In this document: piece by piece, positions 34,744 to 44,612 of the stretch | Position numbering within the stretch: the stretch's first letter is position 1 | Layout of the letters: every line of letters starts with the position of its first letter | Assembly: GCF_001310895.1 (NCBI RefSeq) | Contig: NZ_BAZS01000022.1 | Location: 1-64,000 of the forward strand | Direction of reading: 5' to 3' | From: Virgibacillus halodenitrificans JCM 12304 | GTDB lineage: Bacteria; Bacillota; Bacilli; Bacillales; Amphibacillaceae | Length of the DNA stretch: 64,000 bases | Position numbers and translations under genes: made by a program | The notes under the pieces: generated by a model | What the model was told of the DNA's origin: nothing | What the model saw: the letters and a program-made list of their open reading frames with translations, nothing else | Databases searched by the model: none

Positions 34744-35130
34744 TTGTCTAAAATTATATTGTTTGATGGAGATTGTAATTTTTGTAATCAGAGTGTTCAA
34801 TTTATTATGAAGCGTGATCCTAAGCAGAAGTTTAAATTTGCTTCATTACAAAGTGAAGCAGGGATTAAGCTGGTAAAAGAATGTAAGATTCCTGAAGATG
34901 TAGATAGTCTGGTCTATATTGATGATTCCAACTGGTATATCCAATCCTCCGCAGCTCTTCGAATTAGCAAGCATCTGAAAGGAATTTGGAAGCTCGGTGT
35001 AGTTTTTTTAATTGTACCAAAACCGTGGAGGGATGCAGTATATCAAGTTGTTGCGAGAAACAGATATACATGGTTCGGTAAGAAAGAAAGCTGTAGGTTG
35101 CCAACTAAAGAGGAACGGAGCAGATTTTAG
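34744..35130 (+). CDS. DCC-family thiol-disulfide oxidoreductase-like protein
   Basis: A 128-aa protein of the DUF393/DCC family. It starts with the name-giving motif in LFDGDCNFCNQSV (DxxCxxC, ~residues 8-13) and ends with the usual WFGKKESCRLPT. Predicted thioredoxin-like fold; partner unknown. TTG start after AAGGAGGTG. A 20-codon frame between its end and the repeat array (35148-35210) has a good ribosome site but runs into the repeat and is not called. Confidence 0.8.
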   Translation: MSKIILFDGDCNFCNQSVQFIMKRDPKQKFKFASLQSEAGIKLVKECKIPEDVDSLVYIDDSNWYIQSSAALRISKHLKGIWKLGVVFLIVPKPWRDAVYQVVARNRYTWFGKKESCRLPTKEERSRF

Positions 35131-35206
35131 AATAGGAAAGGAGAGCATGGGAGAGTGGCATGACTATGGGCGAACTGGTCAAGTGCATATGCGGAGGGGG
35201 AGCGTC

Positions 35207-35622
35207 TAATGGACAAAAGCAGCTGCAACTTGAGAAGAAGTGTCCAATAGAACGGCCCTAATGGACAAAAGCAGCAGCAACTTGAGAAGAATTGTCCAAT
35301 AGAACGGCCCTAATGGACAAAAGCAGCAGTATCACGATAAGAAGTGTCCAATAGAGCGCATCTAATGGACAAAAGCAGCTGTATCTGGATAAGAATTGTC
35401 CGATAGAGCGCGTCAAATGGACAAAAGCAGCTGCATCTCGAGAAGAATTGTCCGATAGAGCGCCGCTAATGGACAAAATCAGCAGTATCCGGGTAAGAAT
35501 TGTCCGATAGAGCGCGTCTAATGGACAAAAGCAGCAGTATCTTGAGAAGACCCACCCGATAGAGCGCCGCTAATGGACAAAAGCAGCCGCATCCTAAGAA
35601 GACCAGTCCAATAACAAAGCTC
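35207..35622. repeat. Tandem array of eight 52-bp repeats
   Basis: Units begin TAATGGACAAAAGCAGC (first base A in copy 5) at 35207, 35259, 35311, 35363, 35415, 35467, 35519 and 35571, exactly 52 bases apart. Each has a middle GATAAGAA or GAGAAGAA part, then TTGTCCAATAGAGCG or a close variant. TGGACA and TGTCC(A) within each unit form an inverted pair. Copies differ at several positions, and the period is not a multiple of three. The array fills the gap between the DCC gene and the converging ferredoxin gene. Confidence 0.92.
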
Positions 35623-35634
35623 TCTCTTAGGTAA

Positions 35635-35976
35635 TCATTCCTGTCTCGCTTGTTCAAGCAATGCACGGATTCTTGCTTTATATGGATCTTCGGGAATGAC
35701 TGCTTCTATGTCGCCATACACACGGGTTTGGCAGCTTAAACGGATGCCCTTTTCGAGGTTGCTCTCCCCTAATTTCCGTGCTTCTTTCGGTTCAGGTGCT
35801 GATACTGCAGATTGATTGGGGATGGTAACTTTGCATGTTAGACAGGAGGCTTTGCCGCCGCATTTATGACGTAAGGCTACCCTGCCTTGCTTGGCTGTTG
35901 CAAGTATGGTTCTTCCTTTGGTTGCTTCGACCTTTTTTAGTAGGCTAGTTCCATTGTAAAAAGTAATACTAGGCAT
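35635..35976 (-). CDS. 2Fe-2S ferredoxin
   Basis: A 113-aa plant/adrenodoxin-type [2Fe-2S] ferredoxin. Cluster cysteines are in KCGGKASCLTC (~residues 38-48) and a later Cys in RLSCQTRV (~81). The ligand spacing C-x5-C-x2-C ... C fits the YkuN/isc-type ferredoxins. Partner unknown. GGAAAGGGG precedes the ATG on the minus strand. Confidence 0.85.
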   Translation of the reverse strand: MPSITFYNGTSLLKKVEATKGRTILATAKQGRVALRHKCGGKASCLTCKVTIPNQSAVSAPEPKEARKLGESNLEKGIRLSCQTRVYGDIEAVIPEDPYKARIRALLEQARQE

Positions 35977-36179
35977 AGAGAATCCCCTTTCCGGGAGTGA
36001 ATCGATTATCCTTACGCATGAAATATGCTAGATGATCCCTTGCGCTTTTTCTATAAAAAAACTATATCCATTATAGGCTGATGATAACATTTTCTCGATA
36101 AATTTGGTTAATAAAGACTAATATATCAGAAAATAATGTTATTATTATTTTAACAATTTTAAATTTTTGGGGGCCTTTT

Positions 36180-38222
36180 ATGAAATATTTTCGAATGGTT
36201 TTTTTCTATATCCTTGGTATTATTTCTATTTTAATTATTAGTGTACTACCAAATTATTTTTCTAGTCTAGGGTTCCCCGAAGCGCCGGGTTTTCTTAAAC
36301 AAGTAACTGATTTCCTAGTCGCATTCGTAAACCCCGATAGCTGGCTGTATGCCGTAGAAGGATCACCTGGTAAATTTTCTGTGCTTGATGTCCTTTGGGA
36401 ACCATTTCTGTATTCAGCGAAAATCCTGCTTGGAGCCCTGCTTTTAGGAGTCGGACTTGCATTTATTCTTGCATTTTCTGCAAATTTCCTGCCGAAGCAT
36501 ATATTGCAACCAATAAAGCGTGTCCTGAATTTCTTGGAATCAGTGCCAGACCTTGTATTTGCTACACTTTTGCAGGTCTTAGTGATCTATGTTTATAAAG
36601 CAAGTGGTGTCCACCTGTTTGCTGTTGCTGGTTATATGGAAGATAAGGTTTATCTTGCGCCAATTTTGACTTTGTCTATACTTCCAATGGTGACCTTGTT
36701 CAAGCTGTTTTTATTATTAATAGAAGAAGAGTTTATTAAGGAATATGTTGTTTTTTTGAAGAGTAAGGGGATTTCCAGTATAGGTATATTAATAAAACAT
36801 ATACTGAAAAATATTATGCCAAGCTCTTTTTACCATTTGAAGTTAGTAATTTGGGGAACGCTATCGAGTCAATTCATTATCGAGCGTGTATTTAATGTGC
36901 ATGGATTAACATTCTTTCTCTTGGAAAGCTTTACTCCAATGACCATTGCCTTTTCTCTTATCCTTATCTTTACACCATTCTACTTCTTTTTTCAGTTCAT
37001 AGATCTATGGATTGGAGGCGAAAAAGTCGCTTCAAAGCAATTTAATACCTTAAAAGGTGCGAAGCAAACAAGGCGAGGAAGTTTTGCCGGATGGATGGAA
37101 TATGTTGGTCATCGTTTCTTATATAAACTGAAAAATGTGGGTAGTTCCTTTAAAAAAATGAGCAAGCAAGTATTTCGTCTTGTAACCGCTCATATTAAAA
37201 ATTGGAAGTTTGCTCTGGGTATCTCTTTTTTTATTGTACTTATTGGATATAGCTTCCTTTATTCTGTGATGACAGATAATCTTGTGGAGCAGGCGACGTT
37301 GTTGTATGAAGAAGATGGTGTAACGATACGAAGCACACCTCCACATCCGCCCTCGGAAGCTTTTCTGTTTGGGTCTACAGAGCTTGGATTCAGTATTGCA
37401 GACCAGCTTATTATTGGTGCGAAATATACACTTATTTTTGGGCTGCTAATTGCATTGCTCCGAGTGCTTGGAGGGTTATTTTTTGGAATTGTATTTGCTT
37501 TTTCCCTGCCTTATCGGCTTCAAAAGGCAATTGAGAAACTAACAGATTCCATTCATTTTTTACCATTAAGTTTAATTGCGTACATCTTACTCCGCCCAAT
37601 TTTAATGCCAACACAATCAGGTTTTGCGTACACTTTTACGGAACGAATTATATTGGAAATAACGATTTTAACAGTATTAGTTATTCCGTTGACGATGGTG
37701 TTAATAGGTAAAGAGATGAACCGTGTTCTGCAGTATGAATTTATTGCGAGTGCGAAGGTCTTAGGAGGAGGAAGTTTTCATTTGTTTTGGAGGCACATCC
37801 TTCCACATATAGGCCCGCGATTAACCATTTTGTTTGGACAACAATTTATCCAGGTATTGTTAGTGTTTATTCACCTTGGGGTATTTAATCTTTTCTTTGG
37901 AGGTACAAAGTTGTCCTTCGATCCAATGATGGGTGATCCCCCCAGTTCGATTAGTTATGAGTGGTCTGGTATGATCGGAGCTGTCGCCAGAGGCTCTATT
38001 TCTTCCGGACATTATTGGTACTTATGGACACTGGTTGCGTTTGTGTTATCTATTTTTGCAATGCAACTGATTATTCAGGGAGTCAAGGAAGTCCAACAAG
38101 TAAAGGTTGGAGTTATCTATAAGGTTAAAAAAGCAAGGAAGAAGAAAAATGGTAAAGCAAGCATACAAACGCCAGCCTTTTCAAAGAAAGATTTCAAGCA
38201 AATTGGCAGAAGAGAAGCATAG
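36180..38222 (+). CDS. Fused two-domain peptide-type ABC permease
   Basis: A 680-aa membrane protein holding two consecutive binding-protein-dependent transport permease domains of the Dpp/Opp type. The first spans residues ~1-285 with five to six helices and a coupling loop near IKEYVVFLKSKGIS; the second ~340-650 with YEFIASAKVLGG (EAA-type loop). DppB and DppC are normally separate proteins. No ATPase or binding protein lies nearby, so it must borrow them or act otherwise. ATG start behind a weak GGGGGCC site. Confidence 0.75.
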   Translation: MKYFRMVFFYILGIISILIISVLPNYFSSLGFPEAPGFLKQVTDFLVAFVNPDSWLYAVEGSPGKFSVLDVLWEPFLYSAKILLGALLLGVGLAFILAFSANFLPKHILQPIKRVLNFLESVPDLVFATLLQVLVIYVYKASGVHLFAVAGYMEDKVYLAPILTLSILPMVTLFKLFLLLIEEEFIKEYVVFLKSKGISSIGILIKHILKNIMPSSFYHLKLVIWGTLSSQFIIERVFNVHGLTFFLLESFTPMTIAFSLILIFTPFYFFFQFIDLWIGGEKVASKQFNTLKGAKQTRRGSFAGWMEYVGHRFLYKLKNVGSSFKKMSKQVFRLVTAHIKNWKFALGISFFIVLIGYSFLYSVMTDNLVEQATLLYEEDGVTIRSTPPHPPSEAFLFGSTELGFSIADQLIIGAKYTLIFGLLIALLRVLGGLFFGIVFAFSLPYRLQKAIEKLTDSIHFLPLSLIAYILLRPILMPTQSGFAYTFTERIILEITILTVLVIPLTMVLIGKEMNRVLQYEFIASAKVLGGGSFHLFWRHILPHIGPRLTILFGQQFIQVLLVFIHLGVFNLFFGGTKLSFDPMMGDPPSSISYEWSGMIGAVARGSISSGHYWYLWTLVAFVLSIFAMQLIIQGVKEVQQVKVGVIYKVKKARKKKNGKASIQTPAFSKKDFKQIGRREA

Positions 38223-38325
38223 ATAAACTGTTCGGTTTTAAATATGATAATTCAAGGATTTCCCTATGGACTTTAATACTAACATTGGTAAACTAGTATG
38301 GAACATAAGAAAATAGGAGATTCAT

Positions 38326-39414
38326 ATGATGGAAAAATTGTTTTTTTATTTTTTGGAAAATATGGCTTTAATTATTGCATTAATGTTTTTAGGGTTAAAA
38401 GCAAAGGAAGTACTTTTACAGAAATTCGAGAAATTATTTAGTTCTTTTTGGGTATACCCCCTTTTTGTAACCATTTTAACCTTAATAGTAATGTATAATC
38501 CTTTGGAATATGAAGGGATGAAAATAGATTTACGGGCAGTTCCTTTATTCTTTGTTGCCTATGCTGGCGGATGGAGACTTGGTATCCTTTCGGGCATTAT
38601 ACCACTAATATTTCGGGTGTATTTAGGTGGCCCTACGGTATTAATTGGAATAATACAAACGATTATTCTGCCGATATGCTTTGGAGCATTTTTTAAGCAT
38701 AAACAAAAAGATACCCATCATCCTATATTAAACCTCAGCAAGATGATGTTTTATTTTATCATTTTCGAGATCATCCAATCTGTTTGGATGTACTTCTCGA
38801 CAGAAGCTACTGTTTTGATTACAGTATTGGTCTTCATTTTCGCTTGTATCGCTGCATGGTCGATGGGGCTCATCTTCAATGATGTACATCGTAGTTTAAA
38901 TATGATCAATCAATTGGAAATGTTATCCTATCAGGATGCAATGACACTGCTTCCGAATATAAGGTATTTTAAAGAAAAACTATTAAAAATGGCAGAACAG
39001 AAAGATCCATTTGCTATTGCGATGATCGATGTGGATTATTTTAAAAAGTATAATGACGCCAACGGTCATCCCAAAGGTGATGTTGTGCTGAGAACAATTG
39101 GAAATATCCTTTCAGATAGTTGTGGTGCAGGCGACTTCGTTGCAAGGTATGGTGGAGAAGAATTTATTATGTGCTTTCAGAAAAATTCTCTCCAACAGGT
39201 GTCTGATATAACAGAGCGTTTACGCAAATCTGTGGAAGTATATATTTTTGAAGGAGAAGAAACACAACCGGGAGGATTTCTGACTATCTCTATTGGCGTG
39301 AGCTTTTCCAAACCTGAGAAGAGTATGGAAGCAATTATTGAAGAGGCTGATAAGGCTTTATATCAATCAAAGAGAAATGGCAGAAATCGTGTGACAATAT
39401 ATAAGGAGGGTTAG
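38326..39414 (+). CDS. Membrane diguanylate cyclase (5TM + GGDEF)
   Basis: A 362-aa protein. The N-terminal part (residues ~1-190) has about six hydrophobic segments of the 5TM-5TMR_LYT type; the C-terminal GGDEF domain carries MIDVDYFKKYND and the active loop RYGGEEF (~286), so cyclic di-GMP synthesis is expected. The RxxD product-inhibition site is missing (GAGD in its place). AGGAGA precedes tandem ATGs. The stop overlaps the region of the next gene's ribosome site. Confidence 0.85.
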   Translation: MMEKLFFYFLENMALIIALMFLGLKAKEVLLQKFEKLFSSFWVYPLFVTILTLIVMYNPLEYEGMKIDLRAVPLFFVAYAGGWRLGILSGIIPLIFRVYLGGPTVLIGIIQTIILPICFGAFFKHKQKDTHHPILNLSKMMFYFIIFEIIQSVWMYFSTEATVLITVLVFIFACIAAWSMGLIFNDVHRSLNMINQLEMLSYQDAMTLLPNIRYFKEKLLKMAEQKDPFAIAMIDVDYFKKYNDANGHPKGDVVLRTIGNILSDSCGAGDFVARYGGEEFIMCFQKNSLQQVSDITERLRKSVEVYIFEGEETQPGGFLTISIGVSFSKPEKSMEAIIEEADKALYQSKRNGRNRVTIYKEG

Positions 39415-39416
39415 GA

Positions 39417-40168
39417 TTGGATCAAATTTCATTTAAAAATATACAAAAATTGGGGAGACTGTATACGAAAATGAACGTTATATTCACGTTCATGATTCGA
39501 AATTGACCTTAAGGTATGATAGTAATTATATCGAATTTAAACATATACCTACATTAGCGGAGTTTGATCAAGCGGCTGCTTATTTAAGGGAATATCATCT
39601 TATGCGAAACCAACATCATATGAAGTTTTACTTCCCTGAAAATGAGGAGATATCAGGAGAACTTGCCCATCATCTTAAGGAGCAGGGATATGAAGTAGGC
39701 TTTATGGAATTATATGCTATTCACCCACAACAATTTACAAAAGTAAATGGACAGGCTTCCATGATTGAAATTAAAGAAGTAACAGAAGAAGATCTAGAAA
39801 TATATATGGAACTGCAATATGAGCAGGAAGCAGTTAACGGCGCTGACTTTGCTAAGCAGAAGAGACAAGTACATCAAGATAATTTTCTTTCTGAAAATGT
39901 GAAGCAAATTCTTGCTTATTATCAAAAAGAGCCAGCAGGTTCCCTTGATCTTATACTCACAGATACAACAATAGAAATAGATGGTTTTAATGTCCGTGAG
40001 CAATTTCAAAAACAAGGGATTGGCAGTAAGCTACAGAAGTATGTCATGGATGTGTACAAGGATAAAACCGTCATTTTGGTGGCAGATGGTGAAGACACAC
40101 CAAGGGAAATGTATCGAAGACAAAATTATAATTGTCTTGGTTTTCAATATGAAGCACAAAAATGTTAA
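39417..40168 (+). CDS. GNAT-family acetyltransferase, frameshifted
   Basis: About 250 aa if intact. From TTG 39417 (AAGGAGGG before it) the frame reads MDQISFKNIQK, then shifts at the A run 39445-39449; the frame continues IGETVYENERYIHVHDSKL and reaches 40168. One extra A restores one frame. The C-terminal half (residues ~85-250) is a GNAT domain with the acetyl-CoA loop QFQKQGIGSKLQ. Substrate unknown. Terminator follows. Confidence 0.75.
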
Positions 40169-40172
40169 GCTT

Positions 40173-40213
40173 AAAAAGCAACTAGGCGATTTTCTCGTCA
40201 TAGTTGCTTTTTT
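40173..40213 (+). terminator. Terminator after the GNAT gene
   Basis: Stem AAAAAGCAACTA / TAGTTGCTTTTT with a 16-base loop and further Ts. Confidence 0.85.
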
Positions 40214-40495
40214 GATAGTGTTCTTATTAATTAATTGGTGCATATGATTTTGACTAAATATTGTGTGAAGAGGGAAAACTATGGGTATATAAATATAATT
40301 GAACTAATTTATTTCGTTCGAATTAATGTCATAGATTCGTCATTAACTTCTACACAATTAGTATAAATAATGGTTTATACTATGGGTATAGTAATAATTA
40401 ATGACTGTGAAGTATGCGTGCTTGATCAGTACTGAGCAATCTAATATTAAAATAACAGCTGTAAATAATTTTTGACTTCAGGGAGGTTTTTTAGG

Positions 40496-41844
40496 GTGTT
40501 TGATATGGATCCGGTGTTAATGAGTCGTTTGCTCACCACCATGACACTTTTATTTCACATTATTTTTGCAACACTGGGTGTAGGGGTTCCTTTGTTTATA
40601 TCCATCGCGGAATTTATAGGAATCAGAAAGAAAGACCCACATTATCTGATGATGGCTAGAAGATGGGCAAGAGGATTTGTTATTACAGTTGCTATTGGAG
40701 TAGTTACAGGTACTGCAATCGGCTTACAACTTTCTTTATTATGGCCGAATTTTATGCAGGTAGCAGGAAATGTAATTAGCTTGCCATTATTTATGGAAGT
40801 TTTTGCCTTCTTCTTTGAAGCAATTTTCCTAGGTATTTACCTATATACATGGGACCGTTTTAAAAACCAGATGATCCACTGGGCTTTTTCTTTGCCGGTT
40901 GTTATTGGTGGAGGAATGTCTGCCGTGTTTATCACCACGGTTAATGCCTTTATGAACACACCAGAAGGATTTACTACTGGACAAGATGGTTTCGTGACCA
41001 TTAATCCAATTCAAGCAATGTTAAATCCTGCTACACCAACAAAGGTATTTCATGTGTTAGCATCTTCTTATGTAACTGTAGCGGCTATTCTCGCCACAAT
41101 TGCTGCATTTAGCTTGCTTAAAAAGAAGTCATCTGAATACCATAAAAAAGCATTGAAATTAACCATGATGGCTACATTTATTTTTGCCATTCTTACTGCA
41201 ATAGCAGGAGATATGTCTGCGAAATTTCTCGCAAAAGAACAACCTGAAAAGCTTGCTGCAGCTGAGTGGCACTTTCAAACAGAGGAAGGTGCTGATCTAA
41301 TTCTGTTTGGATGGTTAAATGAGCAAGATATGCCTGTAGGTGCTATACGATTACCAGGGTTGTTAAGTTTTCTTGCCCACGGGGACTTCAGTAGTGAAGT
41401 GACCGGGCTTGAGGAAATACCAGAGGATGAACGCCCGCCATTATGGATTCATTATATGTTTGACTTAATGGTATCTATTGGGATGGCATTGGTATTAATC
41501 CCATTACTTTATTTAATTTTAATGAAGACGAAAAAGTGGAATGAGCATCATAAATGGATGCTCCGTCTAATTGTGTTAGGCGGACCACTTGCAATGCTCT
41601 CGATTGAGTTTGGTTGGATTTATGCCGAAGAAGGTCGCCAACCTTGGATTCTGCGAGGTTTATGAGGGTGGAAGAAGCTGCAACAACTTCTCCATATGTA
41701 GATTTAATGTTTATCTTCTTTTTCCTCTTATATGCAACACTGGCGACGGTAGGAATTATTGTTTTACGCAAATTGTTCCGTAATAATCCAGTAGAAGTGG
41801 AATTGGAGAAAAAGTATCCTTCAATTGAAAAAGGTGATTCGTAA
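40496..41844 (+). CDS. cydA: Cytochrome bd quinol oxidase subunit I, frameshifted
   Basis: Quinol-oxidising, heme-binding subunit of the bd terminal oxidase, about 449 aa if intact. The GTG at 40496, nine bases after GGGAGG, gives MFDMDPVLMSRL; the heme-ligand His is in LLFHIIF. The frame ends at 41665 right after the signature GRQPWILRG; one T added to TTT 41659-41661 lets it continue FMRVEEAATTSPYVDLMF to 41844, where it meets cydB. Both halves match CydA, so this is probably a sequence error. The 280 bases upstream contain no clear TTGTGA/TCACAA Rex site. Confidence 0.88.
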
Positions 41845-42857
41845 TGACATATGAAATAATTGGTATTACTGTATTGTGGTTATTCTTATATGGGTATGTA
41901 ATTGTTGCTTCAATTGATTTTGGAGCAGGCTTCTTTTCCTACTATGCAAAGAAAACAAAAAAAGATCATATTATTAATCAATTGATTTCCCGTTATCTTT
42001 CTCCTGTGTGGGAAGTAACAAATGTATTTTTTGTGTTTTTCTTTGTAGGGATTGTAGGGTTCTTTCCGGATACAGCTTTCTATTATGGTACAGCATTGCT
42101 CGTGCCTGGGAGCATCGCGATAATTTTATTAGCAATCAGAGGTTCCTTTTATGCGTTTGAAAGCTATGGTTCAAAACAAAGTAATGTGTATATGTTCTTG
42201 TATGGGGCAACAGGGTTATTAATCCCTGCGTCCCTTTCCACTGCATTAACACTCTCCGAAGGTGGTTTTATTACGGAAACAAACGGAGAGATAACGATGA
42301 ATTATCTCAAGCTGTTTACGAGCCCATATTCTTGGAGTGTCGTGTTTCTTGCAATTGTATCTGTGTTGTATATAAGTGCTACCTTTTTAACATTTTATGC
42401 ATCTAGAGCAAATGATACAGAGGCGTTAAAGCTTGTTCGAAAATATGCGTTATTTTGGGGGACCCCAACAATAATTGCCGCATTGACTACTTTTATTGCT
42501 TTAGGACAACATAACCAAAGACATTATGATCGTATGCTTGATCTATGGTGGGTTTTCGGTTTGTCTATGGGATTCTTCATGATATCACTTGGATTAATTT
42601 ATATTGGGAAGTATTATGGTTTGGCATTTATTAGTGTTATGCTGCAATTCTTCTTTGCTTTCTTCGGCTATGGTGCAAGTCATTTGCCGTATATTCTGGA
42701 TCCATATATTACAATCTATGAGAATGCAACTCATCAATCAACAGGGATTGCGCTAATAATTGTATTTATTGCTGGTCTATTTCTACTAGTACCTTCTTTA
42801 ATTCTATTAATGAAGCTCTTCTTGTTTAATGCAGATTACGTCAAAGGGAAGAAATAA
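41844..42857 (+). CDS. cydB: Cytochrome bd quinol oxidase subunit II
   Basis: Second membrane subunit of the bd oxidase, 337 aa, about eight helices. The N terminus (VIVASIDFGAGFFSYYAKK) is CydB-like, followed by LSPVWEVTNVFFVFFFVG. It overlaps the end of the restored cydA frame. The operon then encodes CydC and CydD, needed for assembly. Confidence 0.9.
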   Translation: MTYEIIGITVLWLFLYGYVIVASIDFGAGFFSYYAKKTKKDHIINQLISRYLSPVWEVTNVFFVFFFVGIVGFFPDTAFYYGTALLVPGSIAIILLAIRGSFYAFESYGSKQSNVYMFLYGATGLLIPASLSTALTLSEGGFITETNGEITMNYLKLFTSPYSWSVVFLAIVSVLYISATFLTFYASRANDTEALKLVRKYALFWGTPTIIAALTTFIALGQHNQRHYDRMLDLWWVFGLSMGFFMISLGLIYIGKYYGLAFISVMLQFFFAFFGYGASHLPYILDPYITIYENATHQSTGIALIIVFIAGLFLLVPSLILLMKLFLFNADYVKGKK

Positions 42858-42884
42858 ACACTATCCAGATTGGGGATAGAGCTC

Positions 42885-44612
42885 ATGACTAGTTTAAAAG
42901 CTTATATGTTAACAAAGAAAAAAAGCCTTACAATTATGCTTCTTTTATCTATATTAATTGGCGTGATGATTGTAGCACAGGCTTATCTGTTAGTTACTAT
43001 AATAGATGGCGTTTTTTTACAAAAGCAATCATTTAGTGAAGTCCTTCCGTTACTGGGAGGGCTGCTTTTCGTATTTTTCTTAAGAACCTTATTTAGTTAT
43101 CTGAGTGGACGAACCGGAGTTAAGCTAGGTGCTCAGGCAAAGAGCTTCTTTCGGAAAGCTCTGTTGAAAAAGTATTCTAGAAATCCGCTGCAGGCTTCCT
43201 TGCAGGGACAATCGGGGCAAAAGGTTAGTATGATGATGGATGCTGTTGATGAAATGGATAGTTACTTCAGCAGTTACATTCCTCAAGTGATTCGTTCTGC
43301 CTTTATTCCCATACTAATTTTAGTGATTGTATTTATGGAGCATGTAAATACAGGGTTGATTATGTTAATTACTTCTCCATTCATACCAATTTTTATGATT
43401 ATTATCGGATTGCAAACAAAGAAAAAGTCTGAAGAGCAAATGGATAAGCTTGGAGAGTTTTCTGGCAGGTTTTTGGATACATTACAGGGTCTTGTTACAC
43501 TTAAAATTTTTGGACAAGCTAAGCGTCAGGTGGAACTGATTAAGGAGAGCAGCTTAGGCTTTCGTGATGCCACGATGGAAATTCTGAAAATAGCTTTTAC
43601 ATCTTCCTTTATGCTGGAGCTAATATCCATGCTGAGCATTGGTATTGTAGCGTTGGAAGTTGCGCTTCAGTTGATTATTTTTGATGGCATCACCTTTTAT
43701 ACTGCATTTTTGGTACTTATTCTTACACCTGAATATTATACAGGTTTGAAAGATTTAGGGAGCGCTTTTCATAATGGACAAACAAGTATAGGCGCAGCCA
43801 AAAAGGTGATGCAAGAGCTTCAGCAAGAGGAACAGGCAGTAGAATGGGGCACGGAAGATCTCGCAAGTCATCAACCTCCACAAATATCTATACAACAAGC
43901 AGGATTCAGCTATGGAGACGAACAATTCTCACTACATGGAATTCAAGCTGATATAGAGCCAAGAGCAAATGTTGCCATTGTTGGTAAGAGTGGTTCAGGA
44001 AAAACTACTTTATTACATCTTTTAGCAGGGCTTCTTCCTGTCTCTGAGGGAAAGGTTTATGTGAATGGAAAAGAACTTCCTGCTTACAAAGAAGAAGAAT
44101 GGTTTAATCAATTAAGTTATATATCCCAGCATCCGTATATATTTGCAGGTACTATTTCAGATAACATAGCTATTGGAGCAAATAAATCTGTTACCAGGAC
44201 AGAAATTAAGCAAGCTGCCGAACAAGCAGGTATTGCAGAAATGATTAATATGTTGAAAGACGGCTATGACACCCAGATCGGGGAAGGTGGCAGAGGTCTA
44301 TCAGGGGGAGAAATGCAACGGGTTGCTTTAGCACGTGCATTTTTAAAACGTCCATCTGTTATCTTTTTTGATGAGCCGACAACAGGCTTGGATGTGCATA
44401 CAGAAAAGGTATTACAGACTTCAATGGAAAAGCTATCAGAGCGTGCAACGGTAATTACAGTTGCACATCGACTCCATACCATTAAAAAGGCGGACATTAT
44501 TCTCTACTTGGAAAATGGGAGATTAAAAGCCTTTGGCAAGCATGACAACTTACTTCAAACCGTCCCGGACTATCGCAGAATGGTATCTTTACAACAGGAA
44601 GGTGAAGCATGA
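42885..44612 (+). CDS. cydC: Thiol reductant ABC exporter subunit CydC (Bacillus naming)
   Basis: Half-size ABC exporter, about 575 aa: six-helix membrane domain (residues ~1-310) and ATPase with Walker A VGKSGSGKTT (~367), signature LSGGEMQRVALARA and Walker B VIFFDEPTTGLD. CydC/CydD export cysteine or glutathione (in E. coli) and are required for heme assembly into cytochrome bd. ATG 42885 after GGGGAT preferred to an in-frame TTG at 42870. It overlaps cydD by four bases. Confidence 0.85.
   Translation: MTSLKAYMLTKKKSLTIMLLLSILIGVMIVAQAYLLVTIIDGVFLQKQSFSEVLPLLGGLLFVFFLRTLFSYLSGRTGVKLGAQAKSFFRKALLKKYSRNPLQASLQGQSGQKVSMMMDAVDEMDSYFSSYIPQVIRSAFIPILILVIVFMEHVNTGLIMLITSPFIPIFMIIIGLQTKKKSEEQMDKLGEFSGRFLDTLQGLVTLKIFGQAKRQVELIKESSLGFRDATMEILKIAFTSSFMLELISMLSIGIVALEVALQLIIFDGITFYTAFLVLILTPEYYTGLKDLGSAFHNGQTSIGAAKKVMQELQQEEQAVEWGTEDLASHQPPQISIQQAGFSYGDEQFSLHGIQADIEPRANVAIVGKSGSGKTTLLHLLAGLLPVSEGKVYVNGKELPAYKEEEWFNQLSYISQHPYIFAGTISDNIAIGANKSVTRTEIKQAAEQAGIAEMINMLKDGYDTQIGEGGRGLSGGEMQRVALARAFLKRPSVIFFDEPTTGLDVHTEKVLQTSMEKLSERATVITVAHRLHTIKKADIILYLENGRLKAFGKHDNLLQTVPDYRRMVSLQQEGEA

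Noticed and set aside
35207-35622. CRISPR array
   Set aside because: The repeats are contiguous with no unique spacers, all positions vary alike, and no cas genes are nearby.
35258-35666. Minus-strand reading frames of 66-72 codons across the 52-bp repeats
   Set aside because: They are produced by the repeat array, whose period is not a multiple of three, and have no ribosome site or family match.
40214-40495. Rex operator before cydA
   Set aside because: No TTGTGA-N6-TCACAA-like site is present; only loose TTAATG repeats and an ACTAT-N4-ATAGT pair.
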